DNA of 35,992 bases from an uncultured Clostridiaceae bacterium (lineage in GTDB: Bacteria; Bacillota; Clostridia; Lachnospirales; Lachnospiraceae), in the NCBI GenBank assembly GCA_958441075.1, contig CAUCBQ010000006.1:1-35992 (forward strand). The letters run 5' to 3'. Every line of letters begins with the position of its first letter. The stretch's first letter is position 1. The notes under the pieces were generated by a model. That model was given only the letters and a program-made list of their open reading frames with translations. It was not told where the DNA came from and did no database searches. The position numbers and the translations under genes were made by a program. This document shows positions 14,004-21,999 of the stretch, one piece after another.

Positions 14004-14038
14004 ACCGCAGCAGTCTCGGGCAAGGCCTGTGCGGTTTT
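14004..14038 (+). terminator. Terminator-like hairpin ending the tRNA-like RNA
   Basis: ACCGCA and CAG (14004-14013, one bulged G) pair with CTG and TGCGGT (14027-14035), followed by TTT (14036-14038). The stem is 9 bp with a 13-nt loop. The T tract is short, so read-through to the slipin gene is likely. Confidence 0.5.
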
Positions 14039-14081
14039 GGATACCGGCTGAAGGAGCAGGGATGATGAAAGGTTACATTTT

Positions 14082-14119
14082 TGTTCCTCAGGCTTAAGGA
14101 ACAGCCCCCTGAGCCTGAG
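14082..14119 (+). promoter_or_regulatory. Possible H-type pseudoknot in the slipin leader
   Basis: TGTTCCT (14082-14088) pairs with AGGAACA (14097-14103). The 8-nt loop carries CAGGCT (14089-14094), which is complementary to AGCCTG (14112-14117). Both helices can form together as a pseudoknot, or CTCAGGCT/AGCCTGAG can form as a competing hairpin. It ends 66 nt before the slipin start. Confidence 0.45.
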
Positions 14120-14185
14120 ATGGGACAGGACGCAGGATTTTCTGTATGGAAAGGAATTTTGCTTTTAAAGCATGGAGGTACATAT

Positions 14186-15310
14186 ATGTTTAAGAAATAT
14201 AAAATTAATGAAAATGAATGCGGTTATCTGATTCGAAAGGGCCGTTTTGAGAAGCTTCTGACCGTTGGAACCTATCATTTTTTCAGTCTGTCCGGCTGTG
14301 AGGTGAAAATTGTTCCCATGACCGGAGAGGTAAATACCTGTGGGATTCCGGAAAATATTTTGATGAAAGATCCGGAGTTTTCTTCCCGTGTGGTAAAAAA
14401 TGTGCTTCCGGATACTTCGATTGCCATCCGGTTTGTAAACGGGGCATTTAAGGAGGTAGTCTGTAAGCCTGAGAGCCTGTTCTGGAATGTATTTGAGAAA
14501 AATGAATTTCAGGTTATTGATATTACAAAGCCATGGATGGAGGAGGAGCTTCCAAGAATGTATATGGAGCTGATGCCTGCCAAATATTATAAGAAAATTG
14601 TGGTTAAGGACGGAGAAACAGGACTTTTGTATTTTGACAATCATTTTGAACGGCAGCTGGAAACAGGAACGTACTTTTTCTGGAATTATGGAAGAGAAAC
14701 CTCCTGTAAAATATTCAATCTAAAGCTCCAGCAGCTGGAAATTTCCGGTCAGGAAATCCTGACGGCAGATAAGGTGGGAGTGCGGCTGAATGTGATCTGT
14801 ACTTACAGGATTATCGATCCAGGAAAATTGGTTAAGCTGGTAGAAAACGTGGGAGTGCAGCTGTATACCCATGCACAGCTGATTCTCAGGGAGTATGTGG
14901 GCCGTTACCGTCTGGACGAGCTTTTAGAGCAAAAGGAGGAGATTGGCCGCTATGTACTGGAGGAGATGAGAAAAAAGCAGGAGGATTACTGTGTTGAGAT
15001 CGTTTCTGCGGGAATCAAGGACATTATTCTTCCCGGCGAGATCAGGGAGATTATGAATACTGTGCTTCTTGCGGAAAAGCGGGCGCAGGCCAATGTAATT
15101 ACCCGAAGGGAAGAAGTGGCCTCTACCAGAAGCCTTTTAAATACCGCAAAGCTTATGGATGAAAATCAGACGCTGTTTAAGCTTAAGGAAATGGAATATC
15201 TGGAGAGGATTTGCGATAAAGTGGGGACGATTTCTCTTAATGGAGGAAAAGGCGTGATGGAACAGCTAGCGGAGCTGGTGGGGATGGAACGAAAGGAAGC
15301 CGGGAGGTAG
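14186..15310 (+). CDS. Slipin / SPFH (band 7) family protein
   Basis: 374 residues. The SPFH domain runs from about residue 130 to 300 (KKIVVKDGETGLLYFDNHFERQ, then LTADKVGVRLNVICTYRI, YTHAQLILREYVGRYRLDELL). A helical, coiled-coil-prone tail follows (LLAEKRAQANVITRREEVASTRSLLNTAK), typical of slipins that oligomerise into scaffolds. Residues 1-110 form an extra N-terminal domain with a short preview of the same pattern (YLIRKGRFEKLLTVGTYHFF). Unlike membrane stomatins, there is no hydrophobic N-terminal segment, so it may be soluble or peripheral. ATG 14186 has GGAGG 7 nt upstream. Association of slipins with rtcB is, to my knowledge, a recurrent genomic pattern, but the biochemical role is unknown. 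The stop codon lies inside the loop of its own terminator. Confidence 0.85.
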   Translation: MFKKYKINENECGYLIRKGRFEKLLTVGTYHFFSLSGCEVKIVPMTGEVNTCGIPENILMKDPEFSSRVVKNVLPDTSIAIRFVNGAFKEVVCKPESLFWNVFEKNEFQVIDITKPWMEEELPRMYMELMPAKYYKKIVVKDGETGLLYFDNHFERQLETGTYFFWNYGRETSCKIFNLKLQQLEISGQEILTADKVGVRLNVICTYRIIDPGKLVKLVENVGVQLYTHAQLILREYVGRYRLDELLEQKEEIGRYVLEEMRKKQEDYCVEIVSAGIKDIILPGEIREIMNTVLLAEKRAQANVITRREEVASTRSLLNTAKLMDENQTLFKLKEMEYLERICDKVGTISLNGGKGVMEQLAELVGMERKEAGR

Positions 15311-15327
15311 AATCCCGGCTTTGTTTT
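15297..15327 (+). terminator. Slipin terminator overlapping the stop codon
   Basis: AAGCCGGG (15297-15304) pairs with CCCGGCTT (15314-15321), 8-9 bp with a 7-9-nt loop that contains the TAG stop, followed by TTGTTTT. It also separates the convergent GH51 gene. Confidence 0.8.
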
Positions 15328-16819
15328 ATCTTTTTAAAATAATTACATTCCAGCTTTTAGAAGGAAGCTTTGAGGACAGGATACCGTTTTCCAGAGAAGA
15401 GATACCAATATCTGCGGGAACTACCTTATTGGGATTTGTCTTAGTATTAACAGCCTTTAAGTCAGAATGAGACATTACAATATGGCGGCTTACACGATAA
15501 CCTTCATATTGTCTCAAATCGGACGTCAGCTCTATATCCTCAGAAAGATTTTTATTGACTGAAAAGATAGTCAGTGTTTCTTCCTCTTCATTTTCAACGG
15601 CTACTGCATCCAGATAGGGGACGTCCCCGTATTGGCTTTCATAGCAGGGAGATTGGATCTGTGTCTGCAGTACGGTTCCGCGCCCCAGACAGCTGGCATG
15701 CATATAGGGGTAAAAGATAGTCTGGGCCCAGGCGGCAGATGAATCGGTCATAACAGGGGCAATTACATTGACCAACTGTGCCAGACAGGCAATTTTTACA
15801 CGGTCTGCGTGACGCATCAGAGTGATGAGCATGCTTCCTACCAACAGGGCGTCTTCAAAGTTATAGATATCTTCTAACTGAGGAGGACACTGAACCCAGC
15901 GTGGAAGCTGTTTGTCCTGTTCCTTTGAGTGATACCATACATTCCACTCGTCAAAGGAAAGGCAGATCTGCTTACGGGAACGTTTTCTGGCTTTAACAGA
16001 ATCGCAGATGGAAACAACGGATGAGATAAAGGCATCCATGTCAGCAGAGCAGGCCAGAAAATCAGGCGTATTATTCTGGGGATTTCCATAATAAGTGTGG
16101 AGGGAGAGGTAGTCTACCTGATCGTAGCACTGCTCTAATACCTGATCCTCCCAGTAACCGAAGGAGGGCATTTTCCGGTTGGAGCTTCCGCAGGCTACCA
16201 GTTCGATGTCAGGATCTACCATTTTCATCAGACGGCCTGTTTCAGCAGCCAGACGTCCATACTCATCCGCCGTTTTATGGCCCATCTGCCAGGGACCGTC
16301 CATTTCGTTTCCGAGGCACCAGAGACGGATGTTGTGGGGATTCTCATAGCCATGGGAGCGTCTTAGGTCACTGTAAAGGGTACCGCCGGAGATATTGCAG
16401 TATTCCAGCAGGTTTTTGGCATCTTCCGCACCACGGGTACCAAGATTGACTGCCATCATAGGGGAAGTATGGGCGGCTTTGGTCCAGTCCATAAATTCAT
16501 TTAAACCGAATTCATTGGATTCTACTGCCGTCCATGCAGGCTCCAGGCGTCTGGGACGCTGGGAGCGGGGACCAACCCCGTCTTCCCAGTGGTAGGCGGA
16601 AACAAAGTTTCCGCCGGGATAGCGTACAACAGGAACATCAATTTTGCGGATCAGCTCCAGAACATCCCTGCGGAAGCCCTTTTCGTCTGACAGGGGATTT
16701 CCCGGATCGTAGATGCCGCCGTAAACGGCCCGTCCAAGATGTTCAATAAAAGATCCGAAAATTCGTTTATCAACAGAGCCTACGGTAAAGTGTTTATCAA
16801 TACTGACAGAAGCCTTCAT
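15326..16819 (-). CDS. GH51 alpha-L-arabinofuranosidase
   Basis: Releases terminal arabinofuranose from arabinan, arabinoxylan or arabinogalactan oligosaccharides by a retaining mechanism. The 497-residue length is typical. Seen: the N-terminal IFGSFIEHLGRAVYGGIYDP and VRYPGGNFVSAYHWEDGVGP, the acid/base Glu172 in WCLGNEMDGPWQ, the nucleophile Glu291 in SFDEWNVWY, and a C-terminal beta domain. There is no signal peptide, so it acts in the cytoplasm on imported oligosaccharides. The start is 2 bp after the GH38 stop, with GGGAGG inside the GH38 3' end, so the two genes are translationally linked. It is the last gene of the minus-strand sugar operon. Confidence 0.95.
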   Translation of the reverse strand: MKASVSIDKHFTVGSVDKRIFGSFIEHLGRAVYGGIYDPGNPLSDEKGFRRDVLELIRKIDVPVVRYPGGNFVSAYHWEDGVGPRSQRPRRLEPAWTAVESNEFGLNEFMDWTKAAHTSPMMAVNLGTRGAEDAKNLLEYCNISGGTLYSDLRRSHGYENPHNIRLWCLGNEMDGPWQMGHKTADEYGRLAAETGRLMKMVDPDIELVACGSSNRKMPSFGYWEDQVLEQCYDQVDYLSLHTYYGNPQNNTPDFLACSADMDAFISSVVSICDSVKARKRSRKQICLSFDEWNVWYHSKEQDKQLPRWVQCPPQLEDIYNFEDALLVGSMLITLMRHADRVKIACLAQLVNVIAPVMTDSSAAWAQTIFYPYMHASCLGRGTVLQTQIQSPCYESQYGDVPYLDAVAVENEEEETLTIFSVNKNLSEDIELTSDLRQYEGYRVSRHIVMSHSDLKAVNTKTNPNKVVPADIGISSLENGILSSKLPSKSWNVIILKR

Positions 16820-16821
16820 AA

Positions 16822-19800
16822 TTATCTTCCTCCCAGATAATCTTTAACGGGAAGCCCGAGAGTGATCAGCTCAAATGGGCTGTAGTTCAGAGTCTGAGCT
16901 TCATCCTCCACATCCTCCAGCATATTCATAACAGCCATGGTCTGGGGCAGTTCTAAGGAGCCGCGGAGCCCATTCTGCTCGCTTAAGCGAAATACAATAT
17001 ATTCGCCGTCTTCAGACAGTTTTACAGCCTGAAGGTACAGATTGCCAAAATCCCAGTCAGGAGCAGAAACATCTGCCTTCACAAGAGGATGATTGTATTC
17101 CAGAGCAGCGTCATTAACGCCTGCTGCAGTAAAGCTTCCTTCATGGGGAAGGATTACATAGCAGAAGTCATGATGGCCTATATCAGACTGGATATCCGGG
17201 CGGATATTGGCCCGGAGCAGGCTTAAGCTCATGCCGTTTTCTTCGATGCCAACGCCGTATTTATTTTCGTTAATCAGGGCAACACCGCCGCTTTCCTCAG
17301 CAAAGTCGCACCATTTATGGTGGCAGACTTCAAAGCGGGCTTTCTGCCAGCTGGTATTGGTATGGGTTTCACGCTTGATATAACCGGCGCTGGTATCGCA
17401 TACCAGTTCTCTGGACAGCACATTGCAGGAAAATTCAGCCTTGACCAGCTTATGCTTTTCATTCCAGTCCACAATGTGTTCTACTTCAATGGCAGGAGAG
17501 GAACGGAAGAGGCGGATAACAACCATCCAGCGGCTCTTATTTCCGGGAGTTCTCAGTACACAGGCAAATTCGGCAGTTTCACTGTCAGAGGCCTGAAGGC
17601 TTAAAGGCGATTCTACTGTAAAGCTATATTCTACATCCTTGTAGTTTGGGAGAATATCCCACGCGTCATACATACCTGGGGTATCCTGATACAGGTGCAG
17701 CTTGTTGAATCCGCCGCCTGCCCACTGACGGTTCATTCTCCTGTCAAACAGACTGCTTATAGAACCGTCTGTTTCAAAATGAACCTCGTAGAACGGAGTA
17801 TTTAAAGTTAAGCCTGTTTCACAGGATGCTGCTTCAAACCAGTTTTCTGATCCGGTACATGGAGATACGGATACAGGAGAAAGGGCTTCTGCATGAGAGT
17901 AGGTGAAGTAGCCTCGTGTTCCCCGCCGTATAAATGTGCCGTCCTCAGAAGGAATAAAGCTTACCTCCTGACGCTTCTTGTTTAAGGGGTTAAAGAACAT
18001 GGAGTCAGAATCATTGATAATGGAATCCAGACGTTTTTCCAGTTCTTCATAATCCCGTACAGCATCACAGAATACAGGATTAATATGGCTGCCGGGAAGA
18101 ATATCATGGAACTGATTTAAAAGAAGCTTTTTATAGCAGTCTCTCAGTTCAGCCGCAGGATATTCCATTCCATTCTTCATACGGAGTACGGAGAGAAGCT
18201 CTGCAGCTCTCAGCTTAGCCTCCAGACGGCGGTTAAAGTCCTTTAAGACAGCTTTGGTAGTAAAGGTTCCCCGGTGCATTTCCAGATAAAGTTCCCCGTC
18301 CCAGGTTTCCAGCTGGTCATTATCCTTCAGATTCCGATGGAGGAATTCGTCTGCTCTCATATGCTCTGTTTTTGGCATAATGCTCAGCTTGTCAAAGCGG
18401 TGCATTAATTCAACCATCTCTTCAGTTACGCCGCTGCCGCCGTCTCCGTATCCGAACATGGACAGAGTCTGCCCGCCTGTTTCCTTATCCTGATATGCAT
18501 CCCAGTTTTCCTGAATCTGGCTGGGCATATTCCAGGTAATAAAGTGGGTGGGGGGAACGCAGGCACAGATGCGGGTGCCGTCAATTCCTTTCCATAGGAA
18601 GTTATTATGGGGAAAACGGTTTGTATCGTTCCAGGTGGACATTTTATTGGATACAAAGTAATCTACTCCGGATTTTTTCAGGATCTGAGGCAAAATCCAG
18701 CTGTTTCCGAATACATCTGGAAGCCAGGCGTTGTCTACGGTGATTCCAAAGGCTTCTCTGTAGTAAAGCTGACCGTAAAGGCACTGGCGGATCAGGCTTT
18801 CGGCGGTAGGAATATTGCAGTCAGGCTCCACATACATGGCTCCTACGGGTTCAAACTGACCGGAACGGATCTTTTCCTTCAGCTCCTCAAAGAGCTCTGG
18901 ATAATACTGAGACAGGAGCTCATAGGTATAAGGCTGAGTATGAGCGTATTTAAAATCAGGATACTGGTCCATAAGACGCATCTGGATCAGTATGGTACGG
19001 GCATTTTTATGTACTACATGAATCCGGCGCCAGTAGTAGGCAATGTCCAGATGGGAATGGCCTACTAATGCTACGTTTCCGCTGGAACGGAAATCGGTAT
19101 TCTGATAAATATGTGTTTCAATGTAGGAAAGAGCCGCTTCCACGCCCTCCCAGCTGTCGAAATCAACCAGATTTAAGGCATTGTTTAATTCTCTGTTTAA
19201 AAATACACGGTAATCCTCATCAAAATGATTCGATTTTGCAATATCCAGAAGGATGGTCAGGTCGTAAAACAATGCCAACAGCGGTTGGTTAATTTCTGCC
19301 AGATAAGCGCCTTCAAAGATCTGACGGCAGCCTCTGGAGGAAAGCGCGTCAGGATTGCGTTCATCATCCGGTTTGGAACGGTTATAGCCTTCGATCTCAA
19401 TGGTAAGCTCAGAGCTGTCTTTATCTAACCACGGGTTAACAAGAATACGGTCGCGGTTGGGATCGATTCCTCCGGCATAGTGTCCGTTGATTTTTACAAT
19501 CATTTCAGCGGCTGTGTGCAGAGTAAACCAGATATCCTTTCCTTTTAAAGCTTCAGGAATCTGTGCATGGCCCCGGATAAAGGCAGTGCCGTCGGGGCTG
19601 AAATACATATCCCCTGTTTTTAAGGGACGGTAGTCGGATGTATAGGTATATTCATTTTCTGCGGTCTGGAACGCATCCCGGATTTCCAGATCGGTAATTT
19701 CGTACTTTTCTTTGATTAAGCTGCGTTTGATCCAGGAATAGCGCAGGTCAGTCCATTCCTCGGGCCGCATACTTCTTCTGATAACTTCAACAAAAGCCAT
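16822..19800 (-). CDS. GH38 alpha-mannosidase
   Basis: A large (992-residue) zinc-dependent retaining alpha-mannosidase without a signal peptide, so cytoplasmic. A non-catalytic N-terminal domain (1-240) precedes the catalytic domain with VGHSHLDIAYYW (zinc ligands His250 and Asp252), WLPDVFGNS with nucleophile Asp362, and FHDILPGSHINPVF supplying the last zinc His. C-terminal beta-sandwich domains follow (GGVALINENKYG is typical). Bacterial relatives act on mannose-containing oligosaccharides from N-glycans or fungal mannan. Its pairing with an arabinofuranosidase suggests a mixed substrate or two linked uses. The ATG at 19800 is preceded by GGAGG; the NifU-like gene ends 24 bp upstream in the same unit. 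Confidence 0.94.
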   Translation of the reverse strand: MAFVEVIRRSMRPEEWTDLRYSWIKRSLIKEKYEITDLEIRDAFQTAENEYTYTSDYRPLKTGDMYFSPDGTAFIRGHAQIPEALKGKDIWFTLHTAAEMIVKINGHYAGGIDPNRDRILVNPWLDKDSSELTIEIEGYNRSKPDDERNPDALSSRGCRQIFEGAYLAEINQPLLALFYDLTILLDIAKSNHFDEDYRVFLNRELNNALNLVDFDSWEGVEAALSYIETHIYQNTDFRSSGNVALVGHSHLDIAYYWRRIHVVHKNARTILIQMRLMDQYPDFKYAHTQPYTYELLSQYYPELFEELKEKIRSGQFEPVGAMYVEPDCNIPTAESLIRQCLYGQLYYREAFGITVDNAWLPDVFGNSWILPQILKKSGVDYFVSNKMSTWNDTNRFPHNNFLWKGIDGTRICACVPPTHFITWNMPSQIQENWDAYQDKETGGQTLSMFGYGDGGSGVTEEMVELMHRFDKLSIMPKTEHMRADEFLHRNLKDNDQLETWDGELYLEMHRGTFTTKAVLKDFNRRLEAKLRAAELLSVLRMKNGMEYPAAELRDCYKKLLLNQFHDILPGSHINPVFCDAVRDYEELEKRLDSIINDSDSMFFNPLNKKRQEVSFIPSEDGTFIRRGTRGYFTYSHAEALSPVSVSPCTGSENWFEAASCETGLTLNTPFYEVHFETDGSISSLFDRRMNRQWAGGGFNKLHLYQDTPGMYDAWDILPNYKDVEYSFTVESPLSLQASDSETAEFACVLRTPGNKSRWMVVIRLFRSSPAIEVEHIVDWNEKHKLVKAEFSCNVLSRELVCDTSAGYIKRETHTNTSWQKARFEVCHHKWCDFAEESGGVALINENKYGVGIEENGMSLSLLRANIRPDIQSDIGHHDFCYVILPHEGSFTAAGVNDAALEYNHPLVKADVSAPDWDFGNLYLQAVKLSEDGEYIVFRLSEQNGLRGSLELPQTMAVMNMLEDVEDEAQTLNYSPFELITLGLPVKDYLGGR

Positions 19801-19824
19801 GGCTCCTCCGTTCTATAAAAGGGA

Positions 19825-20058
19825 TTAGTGATCCCAGAAAAATGGTTTTTTGCAGATTGGTTTGATTGTAACGTCTTCACCCAGATCTCTGAGAATTTCC
19901 TGACGTATCCAGTCCAGACAGCGGTTTAAAATGATGCATTTTGAACATTCTCCCCGGAAAATCAGGGTCAGACAATGATCCTCATAGGATACAAACTCCA
20001 CCCATCCGCCGTCTCCTCTGATACGGGGACCAATGGTGTTGCAGATATATTCTTCCAT
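19825..20058 (-). CDS. NifU-like C-terminal domain protein
   Basis: A 77-residue protein. NTIGPRIRGDGGWVEFVSYEDHCLTLIF, then GECSKCIILNRCLDWI and an amphipathic helix, match the NifU C-terminal scaffold domain (IRPxIxxDGGxxE and GxCxxC pattern). That domain holds a [4Fe-4S] cluster between monomers through the CxxC, here Cys-Ser-Lys-Cys. The start at 20058 has AGGAGG 7 nt upstream; the longer in-frame extension to 20121 is rejected as it overlaps the promoter. It is the first gene of the operon with GH38 and GH51, an odd partner for glycosidases. Substrate or recipient protein unknown. Confidence 0.75.
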   Translation of the reverse strand: MEEYICNTIGPRIRGDGGWVEFVSYEDHCLTLIFRGECSKCIILNRCLDWIRQEILRDLGEDVTIKPICKKPFFWDH

Positions 20059-20086
20059 AACAGCCTCCTGATGTATGATTAAGACT

Positions 20087-20092
20087 ATTATA
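20087..20092 (-). promoter_or_regulatory. -10 element of the NifU-GH38-GH51 operon
   Basis: TATAAT on the minus strand (20092-20087), about 30 bp before the NifU-like ATG. The expected -35 region (TGTTTC-like) is poor, suggesting an activator-dependent promoter, possibly the AraC-type response regulator encoded upstream. The promoter sits directly after the hairpin ending the kinase gene. Confidence 0.5.
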
Positions 20093-20111
20093 TAAATCAT
20101 CCGGATATGGA

Positions 20112-20165
20112 AACAGGACAAAATCCATGAATCGGGTGGCCTTTTCTAATGGATTTTGTCCTGTT
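20112..20165 (-). terminator. 17-bp hairpin after the histidine kinase gene
   Basis: AACAGGACAAAATCCAT (20112-20128) is exactly complementary to 20149-20165 across a 20-nt loop. It lies just 3' of the kinase stop codon on the minus strand and before the next promoter, so it should end or reduce the regulator transcript. Confidence 0.7.
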
Positions 20166-20173
20166 GTGCGGTT

Positions 20174-21979
20174 TTATGAGATTAGGGGAAGACGGATGGT
20201 AATTACATTGCAGTAGTAGGGAATCGAGCTGAAGGAAAACTCCACATTTTCCTTTCCGTAGTAGGCAGTGAGCCTTTGATATACGTTTAAAACACCCACA
20301 TGCCCGCTTTTTACGGTAGAGCTGTTTTTCAAAAGCTTCTCCAGATCAGAGGGTTCAAAGCCGCTTCCATTGTCATTGATATTGATTACCAGCTGCTGTT
20401 CTTTTTCTGTAACAATTACTTCTATTGCAGGGGTAGAAATGGGAATACCCGGCGCATCTACGCCAAAGCCATGTTTGATGGAATTTTCTACAAGGGGCTG
20501 CAGAATGGTTTTAACAATCAAATGGTGGCTCAGTCCCGGAGCCAGATGATACATGAAACGGATGGACTGGCCGAAGCGTTGGTTCATCAGACGTACATAG
20601 GCATTGGCGTGACGGATTTCACTGGAAAGAGGGATGAGATCAGCGCCGTTTGAGAGACCAATTCGCATATATTCTGCCAGATACTGAATCATATTGGCGG
20701 CAGTATCAGCCTCTCCACGCTTTACTTCTGACTGAATGCAGTCCAGCGTATTATACAGAAAATGAGGATTAATCTGTTCTGTCAGAAGCCGTATTTCAGC
20801 CATATATTTTTCAGATTCTTCCTGTTTTATGCGTTCCATCTGTTGTTGTATGGTATCATGCATATGGTTAATAGCAATGCACAGATGGCCCATTTCATCT
20901 CTTGTTCCCAGATCCAGTTTGTGTTCGTAACGGTTTTTGCGGATCAGCTCTACAATGGACATGAGCTGTGTGACCGGACGGGTAATGTAGCGGGTCATCA
21001 TCAGAGATATAACAAAGAGAAGTCCCACTGCAAGGCACAGAGTCATCACAAGAAAATTAATGGTAGGGCCGAAAATCTCATTGAGCGGTTCTTTGGGCAC
21101 ACATTCCAAAAGGATAAGGCCTGATTTTGTCATGTGAGATGCAGCCAGGTAAAAATCAGAGGATTGGACAGCTGCCTGTGTCTGGTCTGTTTCTGTCAGA
21201 GAACGGATCAGGGCGTCAGTTTCCGGAAGCAGCAGGGGATTCGTTTTTTTGCCAGAAGAGGAAGGGCTCAGAGGAGCGCCGTCTTCTGTAAACAGATAGT
21301 AGGTACCTTCCGCAAGGCCGGTGCTTGCCAGAGTAAGGCTTTGGAGAAGCTTGCCGCAGTCCAGATAGACAACAACATATATGTCCGAAGGTTTGTCCAT
21401 TATATTTACAACTGCGTATTCGGCCTCATTTACCCGGATGGGAACGACCAGAGGGAGAACAGGCACTCTGCTTCTTAAGGGACTCTGGCGGATCGGCAGA
21501 CAGGTTACGCCGTGAACCTCATCCAGCTCTTTTTTCGAAAAAAATTCCGCGGTATCCGGCAGAGGATTTTTGTAAAGAGAATAGGCAGTAGTTCCGTCTC
21601 CGGAGAGAACCAGAGCAGACTGAACCAGATAGTTGCAGCCGGCCAGATCTGATAGCTCGTTCTGAACTAGACGTTCCTGAACTGTATATAAAACTGAGGG
21701 AGAGGTAAGCATACGGATATCAGAGGCAAACTCTGCAGTTCCGCAGATGGCTGTCAGCCGATCCATAATATTTTTATAATTGTAATTTAATGTTTCAGAG
21801 GCGTTTAAAACAGCCTGTTTTGTTCGTTCAAATTGTCGGTCGGAGAGTATAAAGCTGTAATAAAAAATGGAAATAGCTGTAATCAGTATAGTCAGAGCCA
21901 GAGTTAACATTCCAATTACAATACTTATTTTTTCCATAAGGGGAGCATCTTTAAAATGCCGAGGGAGTGGTTTCTTCAA
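20174..21979 (-). CDS. YesM-type sensor histidine kinase
   Basis: 601 residues. TM1 is at about residues 18-44, followed by an extracellular sensing domain (45-305), TM2 at about 307-328, HAMP (about 328-380), the His_kinase domain with LLTEQINPHFLYNTLD (phospho-acceptor His406), and an ATPase domain with QPLVENSIKHGF and the later NDNGSGF. It phosphorylates the response regulator encoded 20 bp upstream. The start codon is TTG at 21979: GGAGG lies exactly 7 nt before it, while the first in-frame ATG (Met15) has no ribosome binding site. The family senses extracellular glycans or the state of the partner binding protein and drives neighbouring ABC and glycosidase genes. Confidence 0.93.
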   Translation of the reverse strand: MKKPLPRHFKDAPLMEKISIVIGMLTLALTILITAISIFYYSFILSDRQFERTKQAVLNASETLNYNYKNIMDRLTAICGTAEFASDIRMLTSPSVLYTVQERLVQNELSDLAGCNYLVQSALVLSGDGTTAYSLYKNPLPDTAEFFSKKELDEVHGVTCLPIRQSPLRSRVPVLPLVVPIRVNEAEYAVVNIMDKPSDIYVVVYLDCGKLLQSLTLASTGLAEGTYYLFTEDGAPLSPSSSGKKTNPLLLPETDALIRSLTETDQTQAAVQSSDFYLAASHMTKSGLILLECVPKEPLNEIFGPTINFLVMTLCLAVGLLFVISLMMTRYITRPVTQLMSIVELIRKNRYEHKLDLGTRDEMGHLCIAINHMHDTIQQQMERIKQEESEKYMAEIRLLTEQINPHFLYNTLDCIQSEVKRGEADTAANMIQYLAEYMRIGLSNGADLIPLSSEIRHANAYVRLMNQRFGQSIRFMYHLAPGLSHHLIVKTILQPLVENSIKHGFGVDAPGIPISTPAIEVIVTEKEQQLVININDNGSGFEPSDLEKLLKNSSTVKSGHVGVLNVYQRLTAYYGKENVEFSFSSIPYYCNVITIRLPLIS

Positions 21980-21999
21980 AGCGAATCCTCCTGCCTGTT

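Larger units (their letters stand above)
13806..14038 (+). ncRNA. Y-RNA-like structured RNA carrying a permuted tRNA domain
   Basis: The core is the tRNA mimic at 13839-13906. Its flanks are complementary in blocks: CCGG (13815-13818) with CCGG (13990-13993), CAGGA (13819-13823) with TCCTG (13983-13987), GCAT (13826-13829) with ATGC (13977-13980), and T-rich 13831-13834 with AAAG near 13972-13975. This makes an imperfect closing stem of about 17 bp. Enclosed on the 3' side are two hairpins: GACAT/ATGTC (13912-13927) and CTGCAGC/GCTGCAG (13943-13963). A terminator-like hairpin at 14004-14038 gives a plausible 3' end. A long end-closing stem joined to a tRNA-like module is the plan of bacterial Y RNAs. 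The 5' end is uncertain, and some outer pairings are mutually exclusive. Confidence 0.65.
13697..14185 (+). other. 489-bp structured non-coding region between rtcB and slipin
   Basis: There is no credible coding frame here. From left to right it holds a small hairpin (TTCTGT / ACAGAA at 13714-13728 inside CCGG repeats), a G/C-rich stretch with short stems (13760-13805), the tRNA-like RNA (13806-14038), and a pseudoknot-like leader (14082-14119) before the slipin ribosome binding site. No clear -10/-35 pair precedes the RNA, so it may be processed from the rtcB transcript. Confidence 0.7.

Noticed and set aside
13697..14038. Rsr-bound Y RNA stated as fact
   Set aside because: The tRNA-like module and closing stem resemble Y RNAs, but no TROVE/Rsr gene is in the window and the Ro-binding motif was not identified, so only a Y-RNA-like label is used.
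14081..14185. N-terminal extension of the slipin in the same frame
   Set aside because: The first codon is a TTG-type start without a ribosome binding site, and the stretch is occupied by the pseudoknot-like structure; ATG 14186 has GGAGG 7 nt upstream.
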